This document shows, piece by piece, positions 5,990 through 6,301 of a stretch of 6,301 bases of DNA. The position numbers and the translations under genes are program-made. This DNA is from Clostridia bacterium (GTDB lineage: Bacteria; Bacillota; Clostridia; Christensenellales; DUVY01): the NCBI GenBank assembly GCA_026001225.1, contig BNZQ01000077.1:1-6301 (forward strand). Reading direction: 5' to 3'. The first letter of the stretch is position 1; each line of letters starts with the position of its first letter. The notes under the pieces were generated by a model. It was given only the letters and a program-made list of their open reading frames with translations. It had not been told where the DNA came from and searched no databases.

Positions 5990-6043
5990 AAAGGCGGTTG
6001 TGAACTGCTGGTTTGACGGGCAACAGGTACAATCGCCTTTTTT
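5990..6043 (+). terminator. Possible terminator-like hairpin
   Basis: AAAGGCGGTTGT (5990-6001) pairs with ACAATCGCCTTT (6029-6040), 12 bp including one G-T wobble, and continues into TTTTTT (6038-6043). The 27-nt loop is long, with a weak inner pairing (CTG...CAG). No plus-strand gene precedes it, so it may be a remnant or the end of an unseen transcript. Confidence 0.35.
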
Positions 6044-6072
6044 ACGAGGTAAAAGTCCGCGGAGCGCGATAA

Positions 6073-6106
6073 TGTGGGGATTTCTCGACTTCGCTCAAGA
6101 AATGAC
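6073..6106. repeat. Short REP-like hairpin repeat
   Basis: TTTCTCGA (6081-6088) pairs with TCAAGAAA (6095-6102) at 7 of 8 positions around CTTCGC, within 'GGGGATTTCTCGAC...GAAATGACATTC'. Sequences of this 'TTTCTCGACTTCGCTC...GAAATGACA' type are dispersed intergenic repeats in many bacterial genomes. Only one copy is in this window. Confidence 0.5.
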
Positions 6107-6246
6107 ATTCCTATCGCCCATTCGAAAAGCAAACGCCGTCTCCCTTTCCGTTTCTCCGTAGACTGTTAAAATTATTTTGTGTAAATTGCAAGTAAAAGCG
6201 CAACGGTAGGTACGTAGGATTGAGAAAGAGATGATATTGTCCTTTG

Positions 6247-6285
6247 TATTTCTTGTGTCAGCCCGGAGGGGTGACACAAGAAATA
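6247..6285. repeat. 14-bp inverted repeat with 11-nt loop
   Basis: TATTTCTTGTGTCA (6247-6260) and TGACACAAGAAATA (6272-6285) are perfect complements separated by 11 nt (GCCCGGAGGGG). The following AGAAAG is not a T-run, so it is not a plus-strand terminator; on the minus strand it is followed by CAAAGG. It could be a palindromic repeat, a regulator-binding site, or another recombination-type site; no partner copy lies in the window. Confidence 0.7.
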
Positions 6286-6301
6286 GAAAGTTCGGTTTGA
6301 A

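Larger units (their letters stand above)
5823..6301. other. Intergenic region without a convincing gene
   Basis: Only short open frames (about 60-113 codons) occur here; they overlap each other, run through palindromes and lack good Shine-Dalgarno sequences or recognisable domains. The motif ACCTTAAAGGC appears twice (near 5837-5847 and 5985-5995). Three hairpin-forming segments listed separately (5990-6043, 6073-6106, 6247-6285) account for most visible structure. A neighbouring gene may begin beyond the right edge. Confidence 0.6.

Noticed and set aside
5829..6277. Small open frames in the right-hand intergenic region
   Set aside because: They overlap each other on both strands, cross hairpin repeats and lack ribosome binding sites or recognisable domains.

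Overview
The window looks like chromosomal DNA from an anaerobic Gram-positive bacterium, most likely an uncultured Clostridia-type member of the Bacillota. The evidence is a Clostridia-like tyrosine recombinase, Shine-Dalgarno starts (GAGG, AAAGGAG), sigma-A type promoters, and a huge modular exported protein with YWLRS...RPAFRI modules and tandem Ig-like repeats. This assignment is inference; there is no marker gene.

Layout: (1) Positions 1-4107, minus strand: a very large exported repeat protein whose 3' end lies beyond the left edge (1369 codons visible, no stop). In N-to-C order it has a signal peptide, three related ~190-200 aa modules, an Ig/MBG-like linker region, then an array of 83-aa (249-bp) units that are nearly identical at DNA level. 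(2) Positions 4108-4721: a non-coding control region. It contains two perfect 25-bp inverted repeats (4252-4276 and 4578-4602) bounding a 351-bp segment. Inside lie a palindromic repeat element and a near-consensus promoter (TTGCCA-N17-TATAAT, 4536-4564). (3) Positions 4722-5708, minus strand: a full-length 328-aa tyrosine recombinase with all catalytic residues. (4) Positions 5709-6301: recombinase promoter, operator-like palindrome and a terminator, then intergenic DNA with hairpins and repeats but no convincing gene.

Best interpretation: this is a recombinase-driven phase-variation switch. The promoter in the invertible segment points right, away from the surface-protein gene, so the assembled sequence is the OFF state. 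Flipping between the inverted repeats would place the promoter about 175 nt upstream of the surface-protein start, facing it (ON). In the OFF orientation the promoter fires into the right inverted repeat, which is itself a hairpin followed by six Ts and could act as a terminator. The same site on the left side has no T-run behind it, so the ON transcript should read through. The recombinase gene sits 119 bp from the right site. The arrangement resembles known invertible promoters (for example cwpV/RecV of Clostridioides difficile or Bacteroides capsule promoters), but I cannot tell whether this locus has been described.
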